In this document: one piece after another, positions 22,335-32,957 of the stretch
Position numbering within the stretch: position 1 is the stretch's first letter
Layout of the letters: each line of letters starts with the position of its first letter
NCBI GenBank assembly: GCA_028571685.1
Contig: CM053164.1
Span: 39,730,501-39,794,500, forward strand
Length of the DNA stretch: 64,000 nucleotides
From: Heterohyrax brucei
Lineage: Eukaryota > Chordata > Mammalia > Hyracoidea > Procaviidae
Reading direction: 5' to 3'
Program-made: the position numbers and the translations under genes
Notes under the pieces: generated by a model
Databases searched by the model: none
Seen by the model: the letters and a program-made list of their open reading frames with translations, nothing else
What the model was told of the DNA's origin: nothing

Positions 22335-23843
22335 GTTAGTGAGCCATGAGGTCCCCGATGCTGCTTATTTATGGGGCACTCGCGTGCGAAGTGTCCAAGC
22401 TGTTTGCAATTAAAGCAGGTTTTTTGTTGTTTATTTTGATCAGAGCCTTTAAGAGCAGCCCCTATGGCTATTCCGATGGCATGTGAGGCCCCTATACCCG
22501 AACAAAGTTTAACATAATCAGAAAGGCTACCACTGTGGTGAGGTCTTAGAGCCTCTTGACAAGAAGGATTAGCATTTTCAAAAGCAAGATGCTTGATGAA
22601 GGCGCTATCGGTCTCTCCCACTCCGACCAGACACTCAGCAGCGTCAGTCAGGCAGCTGATGAAGTCACTGTAGGACTCATCAGGGCCCTGGTGGATTTTG
22701 GCCAAAGAGGTAGTGGCTGAGCCCTTTGGGGGAAGACGCCTCCATGCCTTGAGGCCGGCATTTTGTATCTGTGCCAATAAACCAGGGGGAAATTCTGCTT
22801 GTTTCTCATTAGTATCATAGGGAGTCCGCCCCAGGAGCTTATCTCTCATCCAAGAACGAGACGTTTTGCTTTCACTATTATGCTGGGCGGTTTCTCTGCA
22901 ATTTTCTGCAAAATCAGTGCGACAGAGAACAAAATCGCCCCCAGATAATGTGGCCCATGCCAGAAAATGCCAATCATTAGGGGTTAGCCATCGATCGCTT
23001 AGGCTTTCAAGTATGGCCAGGCTGTTGGGGGCAGTAGGGCCATAGTTATTAACAGCCGCCTTTAAGTCTTTTAAATGCTTGAGGTTTAGGCGGTGGTATT
23101 TTTGTTTGTCTGAGCTACTCTCATCTGGGGTAGGATTTTCCTCATCAGAGGCCTCTCTCCCCCGATCCTGGGCTCTCATCAGGATCGCTGGCCACCTCCT
23201 CTTCCTTAACCTCAGGTTGAGGCTTTTGACTACGGGTCACAGGAAATGTGAAGAGGGAGTCTTTGGGACTTGAGGCCTTGGGGGTTTTCTTGGAAACCGG
23301 GTTGAGCATTGTGGAAGCAAGCTCCGCCTCAAGGGCTCAGATTTCTTTGATAAGCTGTAAGTGCTCGCACTTCTGAGTCAGCAGTTCTCTTAAGGAGGAA
23401 ACCTCCTGAGTGAGGGAGATTTTAGCCTGCCGAATGGGGTCTGAAACCATGTTTGTGCTGTGCTCTGGGTTAAGGGGTGAGGTGAGGGGAGCTGGGGGAC
23501 CTTGGAGATATGGAGGAGGTTTTAGAGTTTCACTAGGGGACCGCGGAAGGCGGGGGCGGGGCCAGCCGGCCGAGATTTTTCAGCGGGCGGGGCACCGGCT
23601 GACGGCGGCGCCCGCGGGGAGAAGGCCACCGCCCCTTCTCGGCCCCGAGCTTGGAGCTCGGGGCAGCGCGCAGGGTAGGCTGGGGCCGTGCGAGGAGAGC
23701 GCGCGGTGTGCCGAGCCCTGAGCGCCGGAGCCCGGTCGCCCTCGCGGTGACCGTGGTTTGGGGAGCCCTCTCGCCTGCCCCCACACACCCCTGAGGAAAT
23801 CTTTAATGCCCTGTTGCTTCACGGGGGAACTAAGGGCAGACAT
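22304..23843 (-). pseudogene. gag: gag remnant (truncated matrix, PPPY, capsid, one zinc knuckle)
   Basis: The possible start at 23843 reads MSALSSPVKQQGIKDFLRG, matrix-like, but within about 20 residues it enters a very GC-rich block (23527-23795) that replaces most of matrix. Next comes a PPPY late motif (about 23505-23516) and a Glu/Lys-rich coiled segment with an in-frame stop and a frameshift near 23180. The open frame 22304-23179 (291 codons) holds capsid: a Trp-rich N-terminal core with SLSDRWLTPNDWHF, a major-homology-like stretch around QGPDESYSDFISCL, and an NC knuckle CFNCKQLGHFAREC (C-x2-C-x4-H-x4-C). Only one knuckle remains because the deletion junction follows at once. The family resembles type D/betaretrovirus Gag. 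Capsid is intact, but the whole is non-functional. Confidence 0.85.
23527..23795 (-). other. GC-rich, CpG-dense block inside gag
   Basis: About 270 bp with many CpG dinucleotides and an Sp1-like GGGGGCGGGG, in sharp contrast to its AT-rich surroundings and the rest of the provirus. It lies where matrix should be. Minus-strand translation gives low-complexity Arg/Ala/Pro-rich peptides without a recognisable fold. It may be captured host sequence. Confidence 0.7.
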
Positions 23844-24207
23844 CAGACCAGAAACTAAAGAAATGTACTAAATCTTTTTATTTTTCCAACCATAATTCTT
23901 TACAACTTGAAGGAATCCCTGATTCCTATCTTTTTGTTAGCCTTAATTCTTCGCATCTTGAAGGAATCCCTGATTCCAGTAAGGAAGAGCTCGTGGGAGC
24001 TCAATTCTTGTCCCATTGTCACCCACCTGTCTCCTCAGATCAGTTTCGCAGGTCGGCTACTTCTGCGGTGATCGCGTCCGAGTCTAGCTCGCGGGCTGCT
24101 GCCACACGGAGACTCAACCTGAGCCTGGCTCACACCCTGTGTGGAGGCTCGAGAATCGCCCGGCTGGGGCTTTTCAGGTGGTCCTCTTCAGCAGCTCCGT
24201 ACCCCGG

Positions 24208-24225
24208 GCCCCACGCTGGGCGCCA
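24208..24225 (-). other. Primer-binding site, lysine tRNA type
   Basis: On the minus strand TGGCGCCCAGCGTGGGGC lies five bases after the 5' LTR. It matches the tRNA-Lys(1,2) primer-site pattern used by betaretroviruses with one apparent mismatch (G for A). Confidence 0.85.
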
Positions 24226-24230
24226 AACAA

Positions 24231-24615
24231 TGCCCCGGCCCATGGGGCATTTCAGCGGGGGAGCGGGGAGGAGCCTGTGAAAAGGAAAACGGGCCAAGAG
24301 ACATGAAGAAATGGAGGCAAGACAAGATTCTGATCAAGCCTCAAAAAAAATTTTATTGCAACAGCGGAATATATACACATTGAGGAGGGGAGGGGTTTAG
24401 AATCAGGTGATATCTGGTGTAAGGCACTTGGCGTTTTATGCTTGGTTAGGCACTATGCCTGGACAGTGATGCTGGGCAGTGATGCTGGGCAGTGACGCTG
24501 GGCAGTGACGCTGGGCAGTGACGTGCGGGTAATTTTCACGCACGCGCGTTTTCAGGGACTTTCCAGACTTCCTGTTTTTTTGGGGGGGGCCTGAAGTTTT
24601 TCAAGGCCCCCGACA
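24231..24615 (-). mobile_element. 5' LTR of the betaretrovirus-like provirus
   Basis: 385 bp. On the minus strand it starts TGTCGGGGGCCTTG, has four full 13-bp U3 repeats, then TGTATATATTCC and a poly(A) signal AATAAA, and ends CATTGTTTGG-side at the primer site. It is 25 bp longer than the 3' LTR: two extra 13-bp units minus one base of a T/A run. Confidence 0.92.
24480..24525 (-). repeat. 13-bp U3 tandem repeat, copy number differs between LTRs
   Basis: Plus-strand unit GCTGGGCAGTGAC (or GCTGGGCAGTGAT), about four copies plus a partial one in the right LTR (about 24468-24525) against two plus a partial one in the left LTR (about 21716-21742). The position is in U3, where enhancer repeats usually lie. 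Confidence 0.85.
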
Positions 24616-25940
24616 GTTAATGTCACAAAACAATGTGTGTATCGATATGTGAGTGAGAAATTAACTTGAACTGTGACCTTTCACCTACAGTACAATTAAA
24701 AAATGATTGCATGATTTTTTAAAAAAGGAAAGCCAAAAATGGAAAGAAAAAGAAAAGCAGCTGCAGCAGTACATTGACAGGGAACTGCCAGAAATTCAAG
24801 ATAGACTCAGAAGAGGATGGACAAGGAAGGATATTACTGTTGATGTCAGATGGCTCATGGGTGAAAGCAGAGACTACCAGAAAGGTGTTTACCTATGTTT
24901 TATTGACTATGCAAAGGCATTTGACTGTGTGGATCATAACAATTATGGATAACATCCTGAAGAACATGAATTCCAGAGCCAAGCCAAGCCAACACTTAAT
25001 TTAAATTCATGAGGAACTTGAATTTAAACCAAGAGGCAGTCATTCAAACTGAAAAATGGGATACTGCGTGGTATAAAGTCAGAACGTTGTGTGTTAAGGT
25101 TGTAGCCTTTCACCGTATTTATTCAGTCTGTATGCTGAGTGAATAATCTGAAAAGCTGGACTATGTGAAGAAGAATCCATCATTGGGATTGGAGAAAGAC
25201 TAACAATCTGCTGTATGCTGATGACACAACCTTGCTTGCTGAAATGAACAGTACTTGAAATACTTAATGATAGAGATCAAAGACTACAGCCATCAATACA
25301 GATTAAACCTCAACAAAAAGAAAATAAAAATTCTCACAACTGAAACAATAAGCAGTGTCATCATAAGTGGGGAAAAGCTTTAAGTTGAGAAGGATTTTAT
25401 TTTACTTGGATCCACAATCAACACCAACGGAAGCAGCAGTAAAGAAATCAAAAGACACATTGCACTGGGCTAATCTGCTTCAAAGACGTCATTGTAAGGA
25501 CTAACGTGTGCCTGATCCAACCCATGGTGTTTTCAACCACCTCACATGCACAAGAAGGCCAGATAAGGACTAAAGAAGACTGAAGAAAAATCAACACCTT
25601 TCAATTACAGTGTTGAAGAATACTGAATGTTCCATGGACTGCCAGAAGAATAAACAAATCTGTCTTGGAATAAGTGCAGTTAGAATGCTCCTTAGAAGAA
25701 AGGATAGTGAGACTTTGTCTCACATACTTTGGGCATGTTGTCAGGAAGAACCAGTACTTGAAGAAGAACATCATGCTTGGTAAAGTCAAGGATCAGTGAA
25801 AAAGAGGAAGACCCTCAACAAGATGGAATGACAAAGTGGCTGCAACAACGGGCTCACACTCAGGAACAGTTGTGAGGATGGTGCAGGACCAGGCTGTATT
25901 TTGTTCTGCTATACATAAGACCACTATGACTTGAAATCAA

Positions 25941-26162
25941 TGCCACAGCTGCTCAGTTAGTAAATGGTGGTGCTATTTAGTAGTGACAGGGAGATGGGGC
26001 AAGTGCAATAATATTAGTGATGAGAGAAATCAAGAGTTCTCTTTTAAGCCTGGTGAGTTGAAGATGTGTGTTAGACATGTAAGTGGAGGTGATAATTATG
26101 TAGATGATATATGAGTCTGCTGTGCATAGGAGAGATAGGGTCTATATATAAGAGAGTGTACA
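25941..26162. other. Unique sequence
   Basis: Short stretch between the RTE and the next MaLR LTR; nothing recognised. Confidence 0.5.
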
Positions 26163-26167
26163 GATGG

Positions 26168-26692
26168 TATCATGAGTTGAACTCTGTCCCCCCCCAAAAT
26201 GTGTGTATCCATGTGGCTGGGCCATGAGTCCCAATATTTTATGATTATCTTCCATTTTGTGATTTTCCTATGCTGTATGTTAGAGGATTAGGGTGGGACT
26301 GTACATCCCTTCATAAGATCACCTCCTGTTCCACTGTAAAGGGAGTTTCCTTGGAGCGTGGCTTCCATCACCTTTTATACTTTCATCCTACAAGAGATGA
26401 AAGGAAAAGGAAGCAAGCAGAGAATCGGGAACCTCACACCATCAAGAAAGCAGCACCAGAAGTAGAATACATCCTTCAGACCTGAAGTTCCTGTGCCAAG
26501 ATGCTCCCTCACCAAAGACTGATGCAACACAAGGACTTTCCTCCAAAGCTGACAGAGAGGGAAAGCCCTTCCCAAGTAGATACCCTGAATTCAGACTTGT
26601 AACCTACTCTACTGTGTAAGAATAAATTTTTCTTTCTTAAATCCATCCACTTTGTGGTATGTCTGTTAGAACAACACTAGCTGACTAAAACA
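26168..26692 (+). mobile_element. Solo MaLR-type LTR
   Basis: From TATCATGAGTTGAACTCTGT to CTAGCTGACTAAAACA, flanked by the 5-bp duplication GATGG at 26163-26167 and 26693-26697. Confidence 0.9.
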
Positions 26693-28946
26693 GATGGCTA
26701 TTCAAAGCTTTGAGACTGGATAAAATTAATAGGGAGAAAGACAGAGAAAAGAAGAGGGCTTATATGAGTCCTAAGACATGCAGCACGTTCAAATCATCAA
26801 GAGAGACTGAGAAACAGCACCTGAAGAAGAGAACTAAGAATTAACCATTGAATTTTGCCAAAAGAAAGTCATTGGTGACCTTGATCAGTGTTTTCAGGAA
26901 GTATTAGAAGTACAGGTTGTCCCCGATTTAAGTTATATTCTAGCTATGATTAACCACAGTCATGAACTTTTTTTTGTTGTTTTATTTTTACATCTTATCA
27001 TTACTGACACTTGCTATATACAATGTTGCAGGATGTACTTTGCTGATGTTATTATTCTCAGACGTTTGTGTGCAATATTTCCAACCACAAAAATCAAATT
27101 AAGATCCTCATTATAAAGATACTGATAATAAAATGCAATAGTAGATGTAAGGATAAGACGGCAGAATAGCCACATGGACCCTGTGACCCCTCTAACAACA
27201 GAGGACCAGAAAAATAAACTGAATGGATTATGTAGGACATTCTGCCAAAGCCAAGTGCCATCGAGTCATTCTAGGAGCCCTGAATATCAGTGGGGAAGGT
27301 CAGACTGAGTGACAGGGAGTCGAGAGCAGATCCAGAAGCCAGTTACTTCAGCCAGAATTAAATCCATACCCTGGCAGAAGGACCCGCTTCTGTTAGTTGA
27401 GTGGAGCCATGATACAGCAGCAAGGGGAGACCAGAGCAGTGATATGGCTAGCAGAGCATGTCTTTCACAGTGGGGAAGTTGCACTTTGGATGACTGCACC
27501 TGCAGACCACAGAGGACTTTCACTTGAATGTTGTAAGCTAAGTGCTTGTGAACTCTTGTGGATTTAAATCTTTCCTGACTTCTCTCCCATTCCCCAGCAC
27601 CTCTGTCTCCCTTCTCTGCTCTATACAATAAGCTACACTCTGACACTCTACCTCAGTCACAAGGGAAGCATATTATGCATGTGCTCTGAGCTATTCTCCC
27701 AGACTTAGAGAGAAAAACAAAGGAGAGGAGGAAAAAAAAGTTCTTTCTGCTCTCCTATACTACACTCACAGCTCTAACCACCCAGTGACAGGCACTGAAA
27801 TTTCTAAGATACCAATCATCAAACTAGCTCAAACAACCAGACTATCTGGACACTCGAAAACTAAATTTAAAAAATATGTATGTATAAGTTAGAATACAAT
27901 AACCAAACATAAATAAATTACAACTTTCTGATGGCTAGGAGACAACAGTTAATTTGTCATCATTTAAAGAAGAACACTATGGCTTCAGAAAACTCAAAAA
28001 AAAAAAAAAAGAATAAAAAAAGATTTCTAGATGAAGAAGACTTCCTGCAATTGTCAGAGGGAGAATACAAAAGATTAATGTTTAGAGTTCTTCAAGACAT
28101 CAGAAAGGGGATTATGTAAAGTGCAGCAGAACATAATGAAAAATTAAAGAGGCTGCAGGAAATACTTGAACAACAATAATATGAAATTCAGCAGATTAAC
28201 AGTAACATTACAGAATTAGACAATTCAATACAAAGTTAAAGGAGCTGGATTGAGGCAATGTAACGCAGAATTAGTGACACTGAAGATAAAGCAACTGACA
28301 CCAGCATATATGAGGAAAATCAGATAAAAGAATTTTAAAAAGTGAAGAATCATTGAGTTGTGTAGAACTTTATCAAGAGGAATAATATATGAATTATTGG
28401 AGTATCACAACAGGCAAGGATAACAAAAAATACAGGGAGAATTGTTGAAGATATGTTGACAGAAAACTTCACTGATATCAGGGAAGATGAGGAGATTTTT
28501 CTCCAAGATGCTCATCAAACTCCCCACAAGGCAGATCCCAAAAGAAAGGCATCAAGACATATGATAATCATACTTACTGATACTAAAGATAAGGAGATGT
28601 TTTTAAAGGCAGCTAGGCTTTAAAAATAGCATACAAAGGAGAATCAGTAAGACTGAACTCTGATTACTCAGCAAACATCCTGGCAAGAAAGCCATGGCAT
28701 GACATATACAAAGCCTTGAAGAAAAAATCTGCCCACCAAGAGTAATATGTCCTGCAAAAATATCTCTCAAATATGATGGCAAAATTAGGACATGCTCAGA
28801 CAGAAATTTAGAGAATTTGCAAAAACCAAACCAAAATTATAAGAAGCACTGAAGGAAGTTTTTCAATTAGGAAATTAATAACATCAGACATATACTCAAA
28901 CATACAGTGCTGGACAGAGCATCTAGATATCAACATAGATAGAACA

Positions 28947-29112
28947 AAACCAAACCCACTGCTGTCAAGGTGATTCTAACTCATAGCAACCCTATAGGTC
29001 AGAGTAGGAAAGCCCCATAGAGTTTCCAAGGAGTGCCTGCTGGATATGAATTGTTTATCATTTAGTTAGCAGATGTATCACTTAACCATTATGCCACTAG
29101 GGTTTCCAGCAT
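28947..29112 (-). mobile_element. AfroSINE, antisense, in L1
   Basis: Reversed tail (GGTGATTCTAACTCATAGCA), body (CCCCATAGAGTTTCCAAGGA) and head (TATGCCACTAGGGTTTCC). Confidence 0.9.
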
Positions 29113-30399
29113 AGATAGGGAAATCACAAAAATAAATCAAAGCTAAAACACTGAAAATAGGGAAACAGATTTGAGTATGCAAATGATGGCAACAGTATCC
29201 CCAAAAGAGGGACTAATTAAGGTATTCATAGATCTTTCAGTTGGAGAGGAACTCAAGGACTGGTTTAAGCTTTCAACATTAGGAGTAAATATTAAGGTAA
29301 TCCAAAGCAAATTAACAATCACATGTATCAATCAACACCAACAAGTTTCAGCAAATATAAACACAATAATGAAAAGGATGAAAAGAAAACCTATAAAGAA
29401 GAACAACCTAGCAGAGAAAATTAAGTGGAACAAAGAAATTGTCAACAACACACAAAAAAAGCCACCAAAATGACAGCACTAAATTCATATGTAGCAATAA
29501 TTACATTGAATGTAAATGGGTTAAATGCACCAACAAAGAGACCAAGAGTAGCAGAATGAATTTTAAAAACAAGAATACAATCTGTCTATATGCTGCCTTT
29601 AAGAGACACTTAGACTTAACAGATACAAACAAACTGAAACTCAAAGGATGAAAAAATATATACCAAGTTACCAACATTTGAAAAACAGCAGGAGTGGTAA
29701 TACTAATTTCAGATAAAACAGATTTTAAAGTAAAATTCACCGTAGTAGCCCAGGAATGTCATTACATATTGCTTTGAAGAATCAGTATCTCAGGAGTTCA
29801 TAACCATATTAAATAGTTATGGATCCAACAACAGAGCTTCTAAATACATCAAATGAACTCCAATAGCATTGGAAAGTGAGATAGACAGCTCTCCAATAAC
29901 AGTAGACTTCACACATCACTTTCGGTGAAAGAACATCCAGAATAAAGCTCAAGACAGACACAGATGATCTAAATGTCACAGTCAGCCAACTTGACCTCAT
30001 AGACATAGAACAGTCCACCCAACAACAGACAAGTATACCTTCTTTTCCAGTGCATATGGAACATTCTCCAAAATGCACCACATGTTAGACCAAAAAGCAA
30101 GTCTTGACAAAATCCAAAGCATCAACATACTGCCAAGCGTCTTCTCTAACCATAAAATCACAAAAGTCAAAATCAATAGTAGAAAAAGTGAGGGCAAAAA
30201 AATCCAACACATGGAAACTGAACAACACCTTGCTCAAAAACTTCTGGGTTATAGAAGAAATCAAGGATGGAATAAAGAAATTCACAGACTCAAGTAAGAA
30301 TGAAAACACATCTTATGGAACCTACAGAACAAAGCAAAAGTAGTGGTCAGAGATCAATTTATCTCAGTAAATGCACACATCCTAAAAGAAGAAAGGGCC

Positions 30400-30892
30400 T
30401 GTTATGGTTACCTAGCACTGCTCTAGCAGAAATACTCGAAGTGGATGGCTTTAAAAGAGAGAAGTTTTGTTTGTCACAGCACAGTAAGATGAAAGTCAAA
30501 ATTCAGAGTGTCAGCTCCAGGGGAAGGATTTCTTTGCCAGCACTGGAGAAAGGTCCCTGTGGTCAATCTTCCCCTGGACTGGAGCTTTTGAGGTGCAGGG
30601 GCCCTGGCCCTTTCCAAACAATGCTTTCAGCTCCCAGCACTGCTTTTTGGCAGCATGAGGTCCCCAAATCTCCTCTTGCCTCCCTTTCTTTTTATATCTC
30701 AAGAGATAGCCTCAAAGCACAAAACAAACCTACACATTGAAAGTTGCTCTACCAGCACAACAGTACCCATCCACCCCCGTTAACATCATAGAGGCAGGTA
30801 TTCCAACATGGAGGAAGATCACACAATACCAGGAATTGTGGCCCAGCCAAATTGCTACAGATTTTTTACAGAACACAATTCAACCCATGACA
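30400..30892 (-). mobile_element. Solo MaLR-type LTR in L1 ORF2
   Basis: From TGTTATGGTTACCTAGCACT to CAATTCAACCCATGACA, with the 5-bp duplication GGGCC at 30395-30399 and 30893-30897. A 146-codon open frame across it is fortuitous. Confidence 0.9.
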
Positions 30893-31239
30893 GGGCCCAA
30901 ATGAGTTAATCCTACAACTAAAACAAGTAGAAAGACAGCAACAGAAGAACCACTCAACACCAGCAGAAAGCAGATAATAAAAATTAGAGCAGAAATTAAT
31001 GAATTAGAGCATAAAGAAACAACAGAAAATGTTAACAAAACCAAAAGCTTTTTTTTCAAAATATCAACAAAATTGATAAATCACAGGAGAGAAAGCAAAC
31101 AACTTAGACAGTAAATGAGATGAGTGATATCACAACAAACCCAAATGAGATAAAAGAATCATAATAGAATACTATGAAAAATTACACTCTAATAAATTTG
31201 AAAAACTAGAGGAAATGGACAACTCTCTAGCAACACCAA

Positions 31240-31409
31240 ACCGAGACCAAACCCAATGCAGTTGAGTTGATTCTGGCTCCTAGTGACCCTAAAGAACAGA
31301 GGAGAACTGCCCACACAGAGTTTCCAAGGAGCCACCAGATGGATTTGAACTGCTAACCATTTGGTTAGCAGCTCCAACCTTTTACCACTATGTCACCAGG
31401 GTTTCCACT
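31240..31409 (-). mobile_element. AfroSINE, antisense, in L1
   Basis: Reversed tail (GAGTTGATTCTGGCTCCTAG) through the reversed head (CTATGTCACCAGGGTTTCC). Confidence 0.9.
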
Positions 31410-32807
31410 ACCTACCCAAACTAACACAAACAGAAGTGGAACACCTTAATAAACCCATTATAAAAGAAGAGATTAAAAAAGTAATTTAAAAACTCCCAAT
31501 CAAAAACGTCCTGGCCCAGATGGCTTCACTGGAGAATTTTACCAAATTTTTAGAGAAGAGTTAACACCAATACTAATAAAGATATTTCACAACATAGAAA
31601 AGAATGGAATACTCCCAAATTCATTCTGTGAAGCCAGCATAACTGTGATATCAAAATGAGGTAAAGATACCACAAAAAAGGAAAATTATAGACCAATATT
31701 TCTCATGAACTTAAATGCAAAAATCCTCAGCACAACTCTAGCCAATAGAATTCAACAGCATATGAAAAAATAATTCACTATGACCAAGTAGGATTCATAC
31801 CAGGAATACAGGGATGGTTCAACATTAGGAAAACAATTAATGCAGTCAGCCACATAAGCAAAATTAAAGATAAGAATCATCTGAGTCTATCAGTTGACGC
31901 AGAAAAGGCATTTGAGAAAGTCCAACAATGATTTGTGTTAAAAACCCTCAGCAGAATAGAAATAGAAGGGAAATTCCTCAACATAATAAGGGGCATCTAT
32001 GCAAAGCCAACAGCCAACATCACATTAAGGAGAGAGTCTGAAAGCATTCCTCTTGAGAACAGGGACCAGACAAAGATGCCTTTGTCACCACTTTCATTCA
32101 GTGTTGTGCTGGAAATTCTAGCCAGAGCAATCAGACAAAATAAAGAAATAAAGGGCATCCAAACTGGTAAAAAAGAAGTAAAAGTATCTCTATTTGTAGA
32201 TGATATGATCTTAAACACAGAAAACCCTAATGAATACACACACACACAATTACTATTGGAACTAATAAATTTCAAAAGGGTTCAGGCAGTTACCAGAATA
32301 TAAGATAAACTACATAAATCATTTGTTGGATTCCTCTATACCAACAAAGAGAATATCAAAGAGCAAATCACCAAATCAATGCCATTTATGACAGCCCCCA
32401 ATAAGATAAAGTACCCGGGAGCAAATCTAACAAGAAATCACAAGACTCTACTGCAAGAAACCAAAAGAGACCTACACAAGTGGAGAAACCTACCTTACTC
32501 ATGAATGGGAAAAGTCAACATCATGAAAATGTCTATTCTACCCAAAGGGATCTACAGATACAATGGAATCCTAATACAAATGCCAACATAATTTTTTAAT
32601 GTGATGGAGAAACAAATCACTAATTTCATGTGGAAAAAGAAGAGATCCAGGATAAGGAAAACTTGCTGAAGAAGTGGGAAGCCTCACACTACCTGATTTT
32701 AGAACCTATTACAATACCACAGTAGTCAAAACAGCCAGGTACTGGTAAAAAAGACTGACACATAGACCAATGAAACAGAATAGAGAATCCAGATGTAATG
32801 TCATCTA

Positions 32808-32957
32808 TGTATACCTGCTACTGCTGAGTTGATTTCAACTCACTATAGGTCAGAGCAGAACTGCCCCACAGAGTTTCCAAGAGTACCTGGTGGACTTGAC
32901 TGCTAACCTTTTGGCCAGCAGAATTAGCACTTAACCCACTATGCCATCAGGGATCCA
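32808..32957 (-). mobile_element. AfroSINE, antisense, in L1
   Basis: Reversed tail (GAGTTGATTTCAACTCACTA) through the reversed head (CCCACTATGCCATCAGGG). It splits the L1 ORF2 reading between the RT and C-terminal regions. Confidence 0.88.

Larger units (their letters stand above)
21475..24615 (-). mobile_element. Short betaretrovirus-like (class II) provirus, internally deleted
   Basis: Two LTRs (TG...CA on the coding strand) flanked by the 6-bp duplication GTTAAT at 21469-21474 and 24616-24621. A 6-bp duplication is typical of class II ERVs. On the minus strand the order is 5' LTR, lysine-tRNA primer site, leader, broken gag, then directly the env transmembrane tail, polypurine tract and 3' LTR. 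Pol and most of env are missing, with the junction near 22335-22345. Total length is about 3.14 kb. By eye the LTRs differ at roughly ten substitutions plus repeat-number changes, so the insertion is fairly young. It could only have moved with proteins supplied by a related element. Confidence 0.92.
21165..24756 (+). mobile_element. L1 3' UTR fragment inserted in the RTE, split by a provirus
   Basis: 21165-21474 and 24622-24756 join into one L1 3' UTR similar to 34640-35040 (CAGGCAAAGATTAGACAGGA; ACTTGAACTGTGACCTTTCACC). An A-rich tail is at 24717-24755. The provirus sits between the two parts. Confidence 0.75.
20641..25940 (+). mobile_element. RTE/BovB-like LINE interrupted by an L1 and a provirus
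   Basis: Left part about 20690-21164 (TTGAAGGATTCTATGGGG, then GGATCAAAAGAAGATGGAAG) is colinear with the RTE at 2520. The right part resumes at about 24757 with GCAGCAGTACATTGACAGGG. The reading at 24707-24952 includes FIDYAKAFDCVDHN, a conserved RT motif. The catalytic box near 25212 still reads YADD, unlike the copy at 2520, but frameshifts kill the ORF. It ends about 25940 with a degenerate AfroSINE-like tail. Confidence 0.82.

Noticed and set aside
23410-23843. Overlapping ORFs in the GC-rich block as a host gene
   Set aside because: High GC suppresses stop codons in all frames. The products are low-complexity Arg/Ala/Pro and no domain is recognisable. The block itself is reported.
24468-24525. 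CRISPR array
   Set aside because: 13-bp units in direct tandem without spacers, inside a retroviral LTR of a mammalian genome.
30300-30740. 146-codon open frame as a gene
   Set aside because: It spans L1 ORF2 text and an antisense MaLR LTR; there is no conserved domain or codon pattern.
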